This document shows, in pieces, positions 1-9,243 of a DNA stretch of 64,000 bases; positions within the stretch are counted from its first letter, which is position 1, and each line of letters begins with the position of its first letter. Origin of the DNA: Pseudovibrio flavus (GTDB taxonomy: Bacteria > Pseudomonadota > Alphaproteobacteria > Rhizobiales > Stappiaceae); contig NZ_SMMA01000062.1 of assembly GCF_009711345.1 (NCBI RefSeq), positions 124,001 through 188,000 on the forward strand, given 5' to 3'. The translations under genes were made by a program, and so were the position numbers. The notes below the pieces were generated by a model. It was not told where the DNA came from. It did not search any database and saw only the letters and a list, made by a program, of their open reading frames with translations.

Positions 1-137
1 CTGGTTCTCAGGCCTATGTCCCTAAGGACAAGACCAAGGACACCCAGCTAAACATGGCGCTGGACCTGCTGCGTGGAAACAAAACCGATGAGGCGTTTCC
101 TCCACATACGGACACTCAGGTAAGCACCTCGAACTAA
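1..137 (+). CDS. ctpA: C-terminal end of an S41-family carboxyl-terminal processing protease (CtpA), truncated by the window edge
   Basis: Only the last 44 codons are present, read in the frame beginning at base 3 and ending at TAA 135-137. The tail contains a stretch (DTQLNMALDLLRG) that matches the usual C-terminal helix of rhizobial CtpA. CtpA is a periplasmic serine protease that trims C-termini of envelope proteins. The catalytic Ser/Lys and the PDZ domain lie upstream and cannot be checked. The call leans on this short tail and on the order ctpA - YibQ-like deacetylase - rppH, which is standard in Rhizobiales. Confidence 0.6.
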   Translation, partial: GSQAYVPKDKTKDTQLNMALDLLRGNKTDEAFPPHTDTQVSTSN

Positions 138-145
138 GAATATTG

Positions 146-183
146 AACCCGCGCTGACCTAACAGACAGCGCGGGTTCTTTTT
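146..183 (+). terminator. Rho-independent terminator after ctpA
   Basis: A perfect 11-bp stem (AACCCGCGCTG with CAGCGCGGGTT) encloses a 10-nt loop and is followed by C and five T. It sits 8 nt after the ctpA stop codon. Confidence 0.9.
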
Positions 184-306
184 GACTAAATGCGCAGGAT
201 TTGGGCTACACTCAGGCGCACTATTTGTTTTTGATTTGCGAGTTGCTGCTGAAAGGCCCCGAGCCTTCTTATCAAGCACCTCGCCTTTTGCTGTTTTGGG
301 GGATCT

Positions 307-1455
307 ATGAGGGGAGACGATCTTACCGCACCGCTTGGCTCTAACAAGCGCCGCATCCGGCACTTGCCAATGGGGCTGATCGGAGCAGCAATTATTACGC
401 TTGTTGCAACAACTGGACTGATTTGGGTCGGCGTGGTGGAGAACCCACTGGGCGGTGAACCAACTGCCTCTATTGAACTTGCAAGCGGCGTTGAAGGCAT
501 CGCTCAGAAAGATATTGGCATCAACCTACCTTCTGGCAATTCAGAGGCAGCAGCGACGGTAACCACTGGACCAGACTTTAAAGCCATTGCGATACAAAGC
601 ATCGAGCCGCCCGCGCAAACTCTGCGCAGCGGAGATAATTCCGATGTTATGAACCCTGGAGAGCCGTTGAAGGCTCTTCTTGAGGGTACTCGATATGGTC
701 AAGCCCCGACAATCGCTCCAAATGGCCTTCGCCCGCTTGATGCCTATTCTTCTCCGATGTCATCTGAGCAGCTATCGCAAGTGCGTATCGCAGTGGTGAT
801 TAATGGCTATGGCCTTGTCTCGGAGATGAGCAGCAAGGCGCTTTCCGAATTGCCATCGGAGTTCACCTTCGCCCTGTCCCCGTACTCAGAAAGCGCTCGC
901 GATTGGGCACAGCAGGCACGCATCAAAGGGCATGAGTTGCTTCTTCAGGTGCCAATGGAACCTTTCGGTTTTCCAGATAATGATGCTGGTCCACAAAGCC
1001 TGATGGCGCGTTTATCTGAAGCAGAAAACACCGACCGATTGTTATGGACGCTTTCGCAGGCATCCAACTACGTGGGCGTTGTAAACCTCATGGGTGAACG
1101 CTTCACGTCAGACGAAGCTAATGTTGAGCCTTTGCTTACCAGTGTGCGTGATCGCGGGCTCATGTATCTTGATGATGGAACGTCTCCGCTCAGCAAAACT
1201 GCCCTTTTGGCGCAATCGTTGAAAGTGCCGTTCACGAAGGCGGATCTCGTTATTGATGCCACGCTAACAGAAGAAGACATTGGCGCTCAGCTGCTACAGC
1301 TTGAGTCTCTAGCGCGTTCACGCGGTATTGCTGTAGGAACTGCGACAGCGTTTCCGGTGACATTGCGCGAACTTGCAAGCTGGTCTAAACGTCTGGAAGA
1401 ACGCGGCATCGTGCTGGTCCCGATTTCCGGAGCCCTTGCCAGTACGAATGGCTAG
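307..1455 (+). CDS. Divergent polysaccharide deacetylase family protein (YibQ-like, DUF610)
   Basis: The 382-residue protein has a cytoplasmic basic N-terminus, one membrane segment (about 21-44), a low-complexity linker to about 155 and a divergent polysaccharide deacetylase domain from about 159 to the end. The domain is recognised by IAVVINGYGL, then GHELLLQVPMEPFGF and a following GPQSLM. In many YibQ proteins the first block ends in an Asp that corresponds to the metal-binding Asp of true deacetylases. Here Asn166 and Gly167 stand there, so catalysis is doubtful. It probably acts in the periplasm next to peptidoglycan. The gene lies between ctpA and rppH, 32 nt before the latter, and is probably co-transcribed with it. 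The exact biological role of this family is unsettled. Confidence 0.8.
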   Translation: MRGDDLTAPLGSNKRRIRHLPMGLIGAAIITLVATTGLIWVGVVENPLGGEPTASIELASGVEGIAQKDIGINLPSGNSEAAATVTTGPDFKAIAIQSIEPPAQTLRSGDNSDVMNPGEPLKALLEGTRYGQAPTIAPNGLRPLDAYSSPMSSEQLSQVRIAVVINGYGLVSEMSSKALSELPSEFTFALSPYSESARDWAQQARIKGHELLLQVPMEPFGFPDNDAGPQSLMARLSEAENTDRLLWTLSQASNYVGVVNLMGERFTSDEANVEPLLTSVRDRGLMYLDDGTSPLSKTALLAQSLKVPFTKADLVIDATLTEEDIGAQLLQLESLARSRGIAVGTATAFPVTLRELASWSKRLEERGIVLVPISGALASTNG

Positions 1456-1487
1456 AACCGCGAATAGCGTGACTTAAAGGATCAAAA

Positions 1488-1994
1488 GTGACTCAGGACG
1501 CTGCCCTTCCCTACCGCCCATGCGTAGGGATTATGCTCATCAACCGTGATGGTTTGGTTTGGACTGGCAAACGCTTTGGCGACAAAACACCCGTGCCGGA
1601 TGAGTTCGCTTGGCAAATGCCGCAAGGCGGACTGGATGAGGGCGAAAACCCTTTGGAAGCTGCTAAACGGGAGCTGTTTGAGGAAACATCCGTAACCTCC
1701 GCCTCGCTGATTGCAGAGGCACCGGAATGGTTCAACTACGACTTCCCACCGGAAGTTCTGTTCAACTCCAAGCGTGGCAACAAGTTCAAAGGCCAGACTC
1801 AGAAGTGGTTCGCTTTCCGCTTTGAAGGCGATGACAGCGAGATCAACATTCTCACCCCGCCTCATGGGCATATGCAGGAATTTTCCGAGTGGCGCTGGGA
1901 AAAAGCTGCCAACTTGCCAAGCCTGATCGTGCCGTTTAAGCGCGATGTCTATCGTCAGGTCGTTGAGGCGTTTTCTACTTTTACTGCGGATTGA
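1488..1994 (+). CDS. rppH: RNA pyrophosphohydrolase RppH
   Basis: A 168-residue Nudix hydrolase that removes pyrophosphate from mRNA 5' ends and so opens transcripts to RNase E decay; related enzymes also cleave dinucleoside polyphosphates. The start is GTG with AAAGGA 6 nt upstream. The Nudix box runs from GGLDEGE through RELFEETSV; the final Gly of the consensus is Ser here, while the catalytic RE..EE core is intact. The block [14 protein letters not shown] and the downstream [11 protein letters not shown] are typical of the RppH/IalA group. Its 3' end overlaps the convergent queG by 14 nt. Confidence 0.93.
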   Translation: MTQDAALPYRPCVGIMLINRDGLVWTGKRFGDKTPVPDEFAWQMPQGGLDEGENPLEAAKRELFEETSVTSASLIAEAPEWFNYDFPPEVLFNSKRGNKFKGQTQKWFAFRFEGDDSEINILTPPHGHMQEFSEWRWEKAANLPSLIVPFKRDVYRQVVEAFSTFTAD

Positions 1995-3144
1995 CTTCGG
2001 TTCGTAACCATTCTTCCCGAACTTCTTCCTCGCTCTCCTGAGGGAGAAGTTGCTCCCTCACTGAGGCAAACATCGCGGCTGTTGCGAGCTTCTCATAGGC
2101 CCAAACGGCCATTGAGCGCACCACGGAAGCATCATCTGACAGATGCTGCTCGACGATCGGAAGCAAATTCGCCTCACCTGAATTGCCCGCAGCAATCAAA
2201 CAGTTTCGAATAAACCGGTTACGCCCAATGCGTTTGATCGGGGAGCCGGAGAAGAACTGGCGGAAGGCTGCATCATCCAGCTGGAGAAGAAAGGCCAGTT
2301 CTGGTTCTTTCAAGTCTTCACGGGCCTGTAGTTTGGCCTCACTTGCTGCTTGCGCAAACTTGTTCCAAGGGCACACACCAAGACAGTCATCACAGCCATA
2401 AATGCGGTTGCCCATTGGCTCTCTGAATTCCAGCGGGATAGAGCCATGGTGCTCAATAGTTAGATAGGAAATGCAGCGGCGCGCATCTATCTTGTAGGGC
2501 TCAGGAAAAGCATTGGTTGGGCAAGCATCTAAACAACGCCGGCAGCGCCCGCAGTGATCAACCTCGGGTTCATCCTTCGGCAAGTCCAGCGTGGTGAAGA
2601 TAGAGCCTAAGAAAAACCAAGAGCCAAGCTCTCTGGAAACGAGATTTGTGTGCTTACCCTGCCAGCCTAGACCGGCGGCATAGGCCAGCGGCTTTTCCAT
2701 CACCGGCGCGGTATCAACGAAGACCTTAACATCCCCGCCACCTTTGGAAACGACAAGGCTTGCAAGCTCCTTGAGCTTGCCCTTGATGATGTCGTGGTAG
2801 TCTCTGTTTCGTGCGTAGACGGAAACAGCACCTTTTTCCTTGTGGCTACGAAGTTCAAGCGGGTTTTCTTCCGGCCCGTAGTTCATCGCCAACATGATAA
2901 CGGAGTTCACCTCCGGCCAGAGCGCTTTCGGGTCGCCGCGCCGATCCATCGTCTCTGGCATCCAGCTCATGGAAGCGTGATAGCCCGCGTCTACGAATGC
3001 ACGAAGCCGTTCCGGTGCCTGCGGAATTGCATCGGCACCGGTTATACGAACATCATCAAAGCCAATAGCCTTTGCGCGTTGCACGAGATCGCTTTTCAAG
3101 CGCAAAGCCTGTTTTTGTGTAAGCACGTTGGAAGTCAGGCTCAA
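1981..3144 (-). CDS. queG: Epoxyqueuosine reductase QueG
   Basis: A 387-residue cobalamin and iron-sulfur enzyme that reduces epoxyqueuosine to queuosine in the wobble base of GUN tRNAs. Two ferredoxin-like clusters are visible: [12 protein letters not shown] and, after a spacer, [13 protein letters not shown]. The block [18 protein letters not shown] is diagnostic for QueG. A HEAT-like tail follows the clusters. The start is a TTG whose last two bases are the first two of the upstream GST gene's TGA, giving a TTGA overlap and implying translational coupling. No better start is visible before the conserved domain. The 3' end overlaps rppH tail to tail. Confidence 0.93.
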   Translation of the reverse strand: MSLTSNVLTQKQALRLKSDLVQRAKAIGFDDVRITGADAIPQAPERLRAFVDAGYHASMSWMPETMDRRGDPKALWPEVNSVIMLAMNYGPEENPLELRSHKEKGAVSVYARNRDYHDIIKGKLKELASLVVSKGGGDVKVFVDTAPVMEKPLAYAAGLGWQGKHTNLVSRELGSWFFLGSIFTTLDLPKDEPEVDHCGRCRRCLDACPTNAFPEPYKIDARRCISYLTIEHHGSIPLEFREPMGNRIYGCDDCLGVCPWNKFAQAASEAKLQAREDLKEPELAFLLQLDDAAFRQFFSGSPIKRIGRNRFIRNCLIAAGNSGEANLLPIVEQHLSDDASVVRSMAVWAYEKLATAAMFASVREQLLPQESEEEVREEWLRTEVNPQ

Positions 3145-3834
3145 AAGTCCAAATCAGCGTAGGTTGCCGAAGGCGGCATACCTAGCATTTTTTCCGAGAG
3201 AAGCGGTCTAAAGCTTGGTCGGGATTTTACTCGCGCATACCAGCTTTTTACGTTCTCGTCCTCAGACCATGGTACTTCGCCCAGATAATCGGCACAAGAA
3301 AGCATTGCAGCGGCTGCGAGGTCAGCAAAACTCAGTTTGTCTCCTGCCAACCATTTACGAGAGGCGGCGAGATAACCGATGTAACGCAGGTGATTGACCA
3401 TATTGATACGCGCTACTCGCAGAGCATCGGAGTTAGGCTGGCCCCCCCCCACGCTTAAAGGACATTTCCTGCTTGTAGATTTTTTCACGAACAATATGCC
3501 CGATCACTTCCTGATCGAACTTGTGAATGAACCAGTCTGTTAAGCGACGAACCTCGGCTCGTGATTCCGCATGGTCTGGAAGCAATCGCTTGTCACCCAA
3601 GGCATAGCCTCGGGTTTCGTCGAGATACTCCATGATTACCATCGGTCCGCAGATGGGGATGCCATGTTGTTCTTCGATAACTGGCACTGTGCCCGCCGGA
3701 TTTTTCATCAAAAATTCCGGACGGCGCACCCACGGGTATTCGAGGACGCTCTCAAATTCGACTTTATATTCACCTAGAGCCAAACGGATAAATCGGGAGG
3801 ATGGTGAAAAAGGGTGATGATACAGTGTCAGCAT
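3141..3834 (-). pseudogene. Glutathione S-transferase family gene, frameshifted in a G9 run
   Basis: Two reading frames together make one GST. The first (from ATG 3834) gives the thioredoxin-fold N-domain, starting MLTLYHHPFSPSSRFIRLAL and containing the glutathione-site block AGTVPVIEE. It stops in the next frame just after the G run. The second supplies the all-helical C-domain (NHLRYIGYLAASRKWLAGD, then SFADLAAAAMLSCADYLG). On the coding strand nine G follow CGT. Eight G would join the frames into a 230-residue protein, the usual GST length. So the gene is either a sequencing error, a phase-variable tract or a recent knockout. The stop overlaps the start of queG, so loss of translation here could lower queG expression. 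Confidence 0.85.
3442..3450. repeat. Homopolymer of nine C (G9 on the coding strand) inside the GST gene
   Basis: This is the point where the GST reading frame breaks. Mononucleotide runs this long are mutable and are also error-prone in sequencing. Confidence 0.9.
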
Positions 3835-3979
3835 TGTTTATTTTTAAAGTCAATCTGGTAACCAAACGGTTGTGCCTTAGTGATAATTTCCTTCTAAATC
3901 GTCAATCCCGAAAATAGTGCAGAAAAAAGCGGGGACAATCCGCTGCCTGACCGAAGAGATACGAGAACAGATAACGAGC

Positions 3980-4789
3980 ATGAACACAGAAACCATTATC
4001 GGCGCCCTCATTCTAGGGCTTGTCGAGGGCCTTACCGAGTTCTTACCGGTATCGTCTACGGGCCACCTTCTTCTAATCGGACATTTCATTGGTTTTGAAA
4101 ACGAAGGACGGACGTTTGAAGTACTTATCCAGTTGGGCGCTATTTTGGCGATCCTGACTGTCTATTTTCACCGACTGCTGGATATTGCAAAGTCTTTGCC
4201 TACCAATCCGCAATCGCGCCACCTCGTTATCGGTATTCTTCTGGCTTTCCTGCCGGCCGCGTTCATTGGCGTTATGGCACACAGCTTCATTAAGACCGTG
4301 CTGTTTGAGACGCCGGTTCTTATCTGCGTTACCCTTATCTTTGGCGGCATTATTATGCTGCTGGTTGATCGCATGCCTTTGACGCAAAAATACGATGATA
4401 TCTCGCAGTACCCTTGGACCATGTGTTTGATGATCGGCTTTGCGCAGTGCGTTGCTATGATCCCGGGCGTTTCCCGCAGTGGGGCGACGATTGTTGGTTC
4501 GCTGCTGATGGGTGCTGACAAACGCTCTGCTGCCGAGTTTTCATTCTTTCTTGCTATGCCGACCATGGCAGGCGCGTTCGCCTATGACCTTTACAAAAAC
4601 CTTGATGTAATGACCCACGAAAACCTCGTTCTTATTGCAATCGGTTTCGTTGCCTCGTTCATTGCCGGTTATTTTGTGGTGAAATCATTCCTGAACTTTG
4701 TCAGCAAGCACGGTTTTGCGCTGTTTGGCTGGTGGCGCATTGTGGTTGGCACCGCTGGCCTTATTGGTTTGATTGTAATGGCAGGCTAA
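3980..4789 (+). CDS. uppP: Undecaprenyl-diphosphate phosphatase UppP (BacA family)
   Basis: A 269-residue integral membrane enzyme that dephosphorylates undecaprenyl diphosphate to recycle the lipid carrier for peptidoglycan and O-antigen; overproduction gives bacitracin resistance. The signature [14 protein letters not shown] lies at residues 16-29 and the second active-site block [10 protein letters not shown] near the middle. Seven to eight hydrophobic helices are visible. The open frame extends 21 codons further upstream to 3917, but that extension is charged and absent from the family. ATG 3980 places the first helix at the usual distance. It is a lone gene ended by a strong terminator. 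Confidence 0.95.
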   Translation: MNTETIIGALILGLVEGLTEFLPVSSTGHLLLIGHFIGFENEGRTFEVLIQLGAILAILTVYFHRLLDIAKSLPTNPQSRHLVIGILLAFLPAAFIGVMAHSFIKTVLFETPVLICVTLIFGGIIMLLVDRMPLTQKYDDISQYPWTMCLMIGFAQCVAMIPGVSRSGATIVGSLLMGADKRSAAEFSFFLAMPTMAGAFAYDLYKNLDVMTHENLVLIAIGFVASFIAGYFVVKSFLNFVSKHGFALFGWWRIVVGTAGLIGLIVMAG

Positions 4790-4814
4790 GCGGCAGCGCT
4801 TCCACTAGGTACAA

Positions 4815-4846
4815 AAAAGGGCCTCGCGGCCCTTTTCTTTTTTTTT
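4815..4846. terminator. Bidirectional rho-independent terminator between uppP and the NDUFA9-like gene
   Basis: A 9-bp stem (AAAAGGGCC with GGCCCTTTT) has a TCGC loop and a long T tract on the plus strand. A run of A on the left gives the matching tail on the minus strand. Confidence 0.9.
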
Positions 4847-5825
4847 AAACAGCTTCGGTCTTACGAGCATCGTATTGCCCATGAGGCAAAAACTTATCGA
4901 GATAAGTCGGTAAGATCGCGTCCATACTCGCCGGATCAATTCCCATCGCATCGAAGGTAGAACCTTCTTCCCGCGCAAACTCACTCACTACATTATCGCG
5001 CTTTAGAAGTTCGACCTGATCCACTGTCAGCAGCGGGTTAGGGAGAAGTTGCAGGATGCTTGCGTTCATTCGCGCAATAGAGAACGGCAGGTTCACCAGC
5101 ATTCTGCGACGGCGGATATTGTGGAGCAGCTTTTCCAGACACTCTCTAAAGGTAACGATATCAGGGCCGCCAAGCTCATAAATCCGGCCCGGTTGTGTTT
5201 TCCCTTCAATAGAGCGGGCGATTGCCTCTGCAACATCGCCAACGAACACTGGTTGGAAACGGGTATGCCCGCCGCCGATCAACGGAAGTGCGGGGGAAAC
5301 CTGCGCCATCGCGCCAAAGCGGTTAAAGAAATCGTCTTCCGGTCCGAAGATAATGGAGGGCCGAATTACAACTGCATCTGGCAGAGCCTCGAATACAGCA
5401 TTTTCGCCTTTAGCTTTGGTTTGGGCATAGATGGACGGGCTGTTCACGTCCGCGCCAATTGCGGAAAGGTGAACGTAATTGGTAACGCCCAGCTCGGCTG
5501 CGGTTTCCGCAATCAGCTTTGCGCCTTCTACATGGACCGCTTCAAAAGTCTGCTTGCCGCTTTCGTGAAGAATACCAACCAGATTTATTACAGCGTCAGA
5601 ACCTTCAATTGCGCGGGCAACAGAGGCCTTGTAGCGCAAATTCGCTTGCACTGGCATGATTTGCCCAACGACACCAAGAGGTTGAAGATGTTCTGCAAGG
5701 TCGGGTCTGCGAACAGCTGCACGAATTCTGTACCCTCTAAGCGCAAGGGCGCGCACTAAATGCCTACCAACAAACCCTGATCCGCCCAAAATTGTTACGA
5801 TTTTATCATTGATCGCTCGAGCCAT
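4845..5825 (-). CDS. Complex I NDUFA9-subunit family NAD(P)-binding protein
   Basis: A 326-residue atypical short-chain dehydrogenase. It opens with a Rossmann glycine motif, TILGGSGFVGRHLVRAL, at about 11-27, followed by an NADP-favouring Arg patch (GYRIRAAVRRP). The middle has VINLVGIL and YVHLSAIGAD, where the usual YxxxK of active dehydrogenases is blurred into YAQTKAKGE. This is the pattern of the bacterial relatives of mitochondrial NDUFA9, thought to be a structural or assembly NADPH-binding subunit of complex I. No nuo gene lies in the window. The plus-strand terminator at its 3' end also serves uppP. Confidence 0.85.
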   Translation of the reverse strand: MARAINDKIVTILGGSGFVGRHLVRALALRGYRIRAAVRRPDLAEHLQPLGVVGQIMPVQANLRYKASVARAIEGSDAVINLVGILHESGKQTFEAVHVEGAKLIAETAAELGVTNYVHLSAIGADVNSPSIYAQTKAKGENAVFEALPDAVVIRPSIIFGPEDDFFNRFGAMAQVSPALPLIGGGHTRFQPVFVGDVAEAIARSIEGKTQPGRIYELGGPDIVTFRECLEKLLHNIRRRRMLVNLPFSIARMNASILQLLPNPLLTVDQVELLKRDNVVSEFAREEGSTFDAMGIDPASMDAILPTYLDKFLPHGQYDARKTEAV

Positions 5826-5956
5826 TTTTCCACAAATCCCGCTTTATAGTTGCAAGTTATCGCAGCACCTTACGTAGTATACAGGACTATTATCCCCTTA
5901 TTCTGATCAAGTGAAGGCCGATTGTGGGAAAAGATAAATTCTTTTCAAAAACGCGA

Positions 5957-5985
5957 TTGACATTACCCCCTCCCGACCTTAAACA
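5957..5985 (+). promoter_or_regulatory. Candidate sigma-70 promoter of the tRNA-Leu gene
   Basis: A perfect -35 box TTGACA (5957-5962) is followed, 17 nt later, by TAAACA (5980-5985). The tRNA begins about 50 nt downstream. Confidence 0.55.
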
Positions 5986-6035
5986 CCCTCCTCACAGACG
6001 CAGGGCTGGTTACCAAACAGCCCAAACGCGGAAGT

Positions 6036-6122
6036 GCCCAGGTGGCGGAATTGGTAGACGCGCTAGCTTCAGGTGCTAGTGCTCGCAAGGGCGTGGAGGT
6101 TCGAGTCCTCTCCTGGGCACCA
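6036..6122 (+). tRNA. tRNA-Leu (anticodon CAG)
   Basis: The 87-nt gene folds as a class II tRNA. The acceptor stem pairs GCCCAGG with CCTGGGC, and the CCA end is encoded. The anticodon stem CTAGC/GCTAG holds the loop TTCAGGT with CAG at 6070-6072. A long variable arm (GCTCGCAAGGGC region) precedes the T arm, which contains GGTTCGAGTCC. Confidence 0.97.
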
Positions 6123-6235
6123 TCACTTTTCTCACGAAAACTTAAAATTTCTATTAGGCATTGTGGTCTTTCATAGGTATCACAGGCAGCACGGTAGCTT
6201 TCTACCTATTTTGCCTTAACCCTTGAGAAGCGGAA

Positions 6236-6856
6236 ATGACTATCAGATTTCACCACAACGACCTTCCTGACCTTTCCAACTACAAGAATGCCAAGGCAGT
6301 TGCCGTGGACACAGAAACACTTGGCTTGAACCCGCATCGGGATCGCCTATGCGTTGTCCAGCTTTCTCCAGGTGATGGAACTGCGGATGTTGTGCAGATT
6401 TCCAAAGGTCAAACCGAAGCACCAAACCTCAAAGCCCTTTTCACAGACGAAACAAAGCCGAAAATTTTCCATTTCGCTCGCTTTGATGTGGCTATTCTCT
6501 CCCGCTATCTCGATATCGACGTGAATCCTGTGTGGTGCACCAAGATCGCATCCAAGCTGGTGCGCACCTACACAGACCGTCACGGCCTTAAGGATCTGTC
6601 ACGCGAACTCATCGGCGTTGACATGTCCAAACAGCAGCAAAGCTCTGATTGGGCAGCAGAAACCCTCTCCGATGCTCAGCTTGCATACGCAGCATCTGAC
6701 GTTCTCCACCTTCATGAGCTCAAAGAAAAACTTGAGTTTATGCTGGCACGTGAAGAGCGCACCGAGATGGCTCAGGCTTGTTTTGATTTTCTTCCGACCC
6801 GCGCAAAGCTCGACCTTGCAGGCTGGCCGGAAACCGACATCTTCGCGCACTCTTAA
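6236..6856 (+). CDS. rnd: Ribonuclease D (short form), 3'-5' exoribonuclease
   Basis: A 206-residue DEDDy exonuclease that trims tRNA precursors and other RNAs. All catalytic positions are present: Asp25 and Glu27 in VAVDTETLGL, Asp84 in FHFARFDVAIL, and Tyr151 with Asp155 in YAASDVLHLHEL. The HRDC domains that follow in the E. coli enzyme are absent. The short form is common in alphaproteobacteria. The gene stands alone just after tRNA-Leu, with GAAGCG before the ATG as a weak ribosome site. Confidence 0.92.
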   Translation: MTIRFHHNDLPDLSNYKNAKAVAVDTETLGLNPHRDRLCVVQLSPGDGTADVVQISKGQTEAPNLKALFTDETKPKIFHFARFDVAILSRYLDIDVNPVWCTKIASKLVRTYTDRHGLKDLSRELIGVDMSKQQQSSDWAAETLSDAQLAYAASDVLHLHELKEKLEFMLAREERTEMAQACFDFLPTRAKLDLAGWPETDIFAHS

Positions 6857-6874
6857 GCGAATTGAATGCTGGAG

Positions 6875-6904
6875 CGAGAGCCGGATAGATGTTGGCTCTC
6901 GTTT
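6875..6904 (+). terminator. Weak rho-independent terminator after rnd
   Basis: An 8-bp stem (CGAGAGCC with GGCTCTCG) is followed by only three T, so termination may be partial. Confidence 0.5.
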
Positions 6905-7119
6905 CACCTGAATATCTTCTTTTTTCCCGACAATTTAAGCGGTTTTTTAGTGTTTGCCACGGCAAGCTCTTGTTTGCCTGACACAATACCGAATATCAGG
7001 TAAAACAGATGTCGGAGCGATAACAAAGTGCCCGAATAAGCACTGGTGTCGCCAGACAGAGACAATGGCCTATAATTTTGGCCGCGCCTGTCTCCATAAG
7101 AACTCTTAAGGAATTTTGG

Positions 7120-7788
7120 ATGCGGAGTATGCATCAGCCACCGGGGTCTTCTGCTTGGACCGAGGAAGACGAAAGACGACAGGAAGCTGCCCGCAAGGCG
7201 GCCCGTCGGCACACGCGCCTTGTAAAAGTGCTGCGTTTCGTTTTGCCTGCTAGCGGTATTCTCATTGCCGCCGGTGTTGTTGGCATGGTGATTTTGCAGA
7301 ATATTCTATCCGGCATCGGTATTGGCGACATTCGTCTTTCCGCCGACGGTCTGGTTATGGAAAATCCGCACCTTTCCGGCAAAGATGGCGACCGCTCCTA
7401 TTCCGTGAGCGCAGATCAGGCGATCCAGAGAATTACCGACCCACGTATCATCGATCTTGATAACATCCGCGCAGAGGTTGCCCTTTCTGCACAAGATAAG
7501 GCAAACATTACTGCTGCAACCGGAACGTATGATACGGGAGCTGAAACGCTAATGCTGAGAGGCGGCATCAAAGTTGACTACAGCAAAGGCTATACAGCCG
7601 AATTTGATTACTTGGATATCGACATGAAATCGGGAAAGATAAAAACGAGCGACGCCGTAGCCGTGCAGGCTGATGGCGGCTCTATTGATGCCGGTTCCAT
7701 GGACTTTAACCAGACAGACGGAATTTTGACTTTTAGCGAGGGTGTGAAAATGACATTACATCCTGCAGCCTTGGAGAATAACCAATGA
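7120..7788 (+). CDS. lptC: LPS export ABC transporter periplasmic/anchor protein LptC
   Basis: A 222-residue bitopic inner-membrane protein. It has a basic cytoplasmic head, one helix at about 34-54 (PASGILIAAGVVGMVIL) and a periplasmic jelly-roll domain of alternating strands that receives LPS from LptBFG and hands it to LptA. Start choice: ATG 7120 has AAGGA at 7108-7112, 7 nt upstream; the 14-codon extension to 7078 has none. The stop overlaps the lptA start (ATGA), so the genes are translationally coupled. The sequence is poorly conserved between species, so context (lptA, lptB) carries much of the weight. Confidence 0.9.
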   Translation: MRSMHQPPGSSAWTEEDERRQEAARKAARRHTRLVKVLRFVLPASGILIAAGVVGMVILQNILSGIGIGDIRLSADGLVMENPHLSGKDGDRSYSVSADQAIQRITDPRIIDLDNIRAEVALSAQDKANITAATGTYDTGAETLMLRGGIKVDYSKGYTAEFDYLDIDMKSGKIKTSDAVAVQADGGSIDAGSMDFNQTDGILTFSEGVKMTLHPAALENNQ

Positions 7789-8336
7789 CCTTTGGCGCCC
7801 GTGTACTATGTGCCGCCCTTGCCCTTACTCTGAGCACGAGCATCGGTGCCTATGCGCAGACTTTTTCTGACGCATTTGCAGGTTTTGGCTCTGACTCCAA
7901 AGAACCGATCGAAATTGAAGCGACCAACCTACAGGTTCAGGACCAAAGCAAAAGCGCCACCTTCAGCGGCAACGTTATTGTCACCCAAGGCGAGTCAAAG
8001 CTGAAGACAAACAAGCTTGTTGTCTTCTACTCCGGCTCCATGGCAGATCAAGGTGAGCAGAACGCCGTTCAGCAGACCATTTCTCGCATCGAAGCCTATG
8101 GAAACGTCTACATCTCTTCCAAGGATCAGGTTGCGACCGGCGACGAAGCCAGTTTCGACATGGACAAAGAGCTGATGGTAATGACCGGTAAGGAAGTTGT
8201 GCTTTCTCAAGGACCGAACGTCGTTGTTGGCAGCAAGCTTATTGTTAACCTGAAGACTGGTAAGGTTGACCTAGACGCCCCAGGCAAGGGCCGCGTTAAG
8301 TTGCTATTGCAGCCAAAAAGCCTCGAAAAACGCTAA
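7785..8336 (+). CDS. lptA: LPS transport periplasmic protein LptA (OstA-like)
   Basis: A 183-residue periplasmic bridge protein for lipopolysaccharide transport. A signal peptide is evident: a hydrophobic core CAALALTLSTSIGAYA with cleavage expected after AYAQ-type residues near 24. The OstA domain follows, with the recognisable IEIEATNLQVQDQSKSATFS and GNVIVTQGESKLK stretches, then repeated beta strands of the jelly roll. It lies between lptC and lptB, an arrangement shared with most proteobacteria. Confidence 0.93.
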   Translation: MTFGARVLCAALALTLSTSIGAYAQTFSDAFAGFGSDSKEPIEIEATNLQVQDQSKSATFSGNVIVTQGESKLKTNKLVVFYSGSMADQGEQNAVQQTISRIEAYGNVYISSKDQVATGDEASFDMDKELMVMTGKEVVLSQGPNVVVGSKLIVNLKTGKVDLDAPGKGRVKLLLQPKSLEKR

Positions 8337-8373
8337 GAACAAAACAAACAACTCATACGTCAAGGCATCAACG

Positions 8374-9168
8374 TTGACCCTAGGATTTGGCGGAAAAGGT
8401 TCCGCAGGAAACGCACAGACTGAAGACGGGCAGACCATCCCGGGTAATGCAACTCTCGAAGTAGAGGGCATTGGCAAAAGCTATGGCCGCCGTCAGGTCG
8501 TTAAACACGTTAGCGTCAACGTACAGCGCGGCGAGGCCGTGGGCCTGCTTGGCCCGAACGGTGCGGGTAAAACAACCTGCTTTTACATGATTACCGGTCT
8601 GATCCGCCCTGACCATGGCGCGATCCGCCTTGACGGTTTTGATATCACACAGCTTCCAATGTATCGCCGTGCCCGCCTTGGCATCGGTTATCTACCTCAG
8701 GAAGCATCCATTTTCCGCGGCCTCAATGTGGAAGATAACATTCGCGCCGTTCTGGAAGTTGTTGAGCCGAACAAAAAGAAGCGTGAAGAAGAACTCGACT
8801 CGCTGCTCGAGGAGTTTCGCGTTACGCACCTGCGCAAATCGCCAAGTATTGCGCTATCGGGCGGTGAACGCCGCCGCGTGGAAATTGCACGCGCCCTCGC
8901 CTCCCGTCCGTCCTTCATGCTGCTCGACGAACCGTTCGCCGGTATCGACCCCATTGCTGTGGGCGACATTCAGCAACTTGTTCGTCACCTTACGCAGCGC
9001 GGCATTGGCGTTCTAATCACCGACCACAACGTTCGCGAAACACTAGGACTAATTGATAGGGCTTATATTATTGCAGCTGGCGAAGTTCTGACAGAAGGTA
9101 CGCCGCACAGCATTGTTGCCAATCCGGACGTGCGCCGTCTTTATCTTGGTGAGCAGTTTACGCTTTAA
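8374..9168 (+). CDS. lptB: LPS export ABC transporter ATP-binding protein LptB
   Basis: A 264-residue ABC ATPase that powers extraction of LPS with LptF and LptG, which lie elsewhere. Walker A GPNGAGKT is at 60-67. Further on come the signature LSGGERRR, Walker B with D-loop (FMLLDEPFAGIDP) and the H-loop TDHN. The stretch GIGYLPQEASIFRGL is characteristic of LptB. The start is a TTG with only a weak purine run (AAGG) upstream, and no ATG occurs before the conserved domain. The first 28 or so residues are a non-conserved extension rich in Gly, Ala and Gln. Confidence 0.95.
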   Translation: MTLGFGGKGSAGNAQTEDGQTIPGNATLEVEGIGKSYGRRQVVKHVSVNVQRGEAVGLLGPNGAGKTTCFYMITGLIRPDHGAIRLDGFDITQLPMYRRARLGIGYLPQEASIFRGLNVEDNIRAVLEVVEPNKKKREEELDSLLEEFRVTHLRKSPSIALSGGERRRVEIARALASRPSFMLLDEPFAGIDPIAVGDIQQLVRHLTQRGIGVLITDHNVRETLGLIDRAYIIAAGEVLTEGTPHSIVANPDVRRLYLGEQFTL

Positions 9169-9243
9169 TTTCCTTTGTGGGCTAGTATGCAAAGCATAAT
9201 CTGTGCCAAATAGGTGCGCACACCGCAAGGAATACAAGAACCC

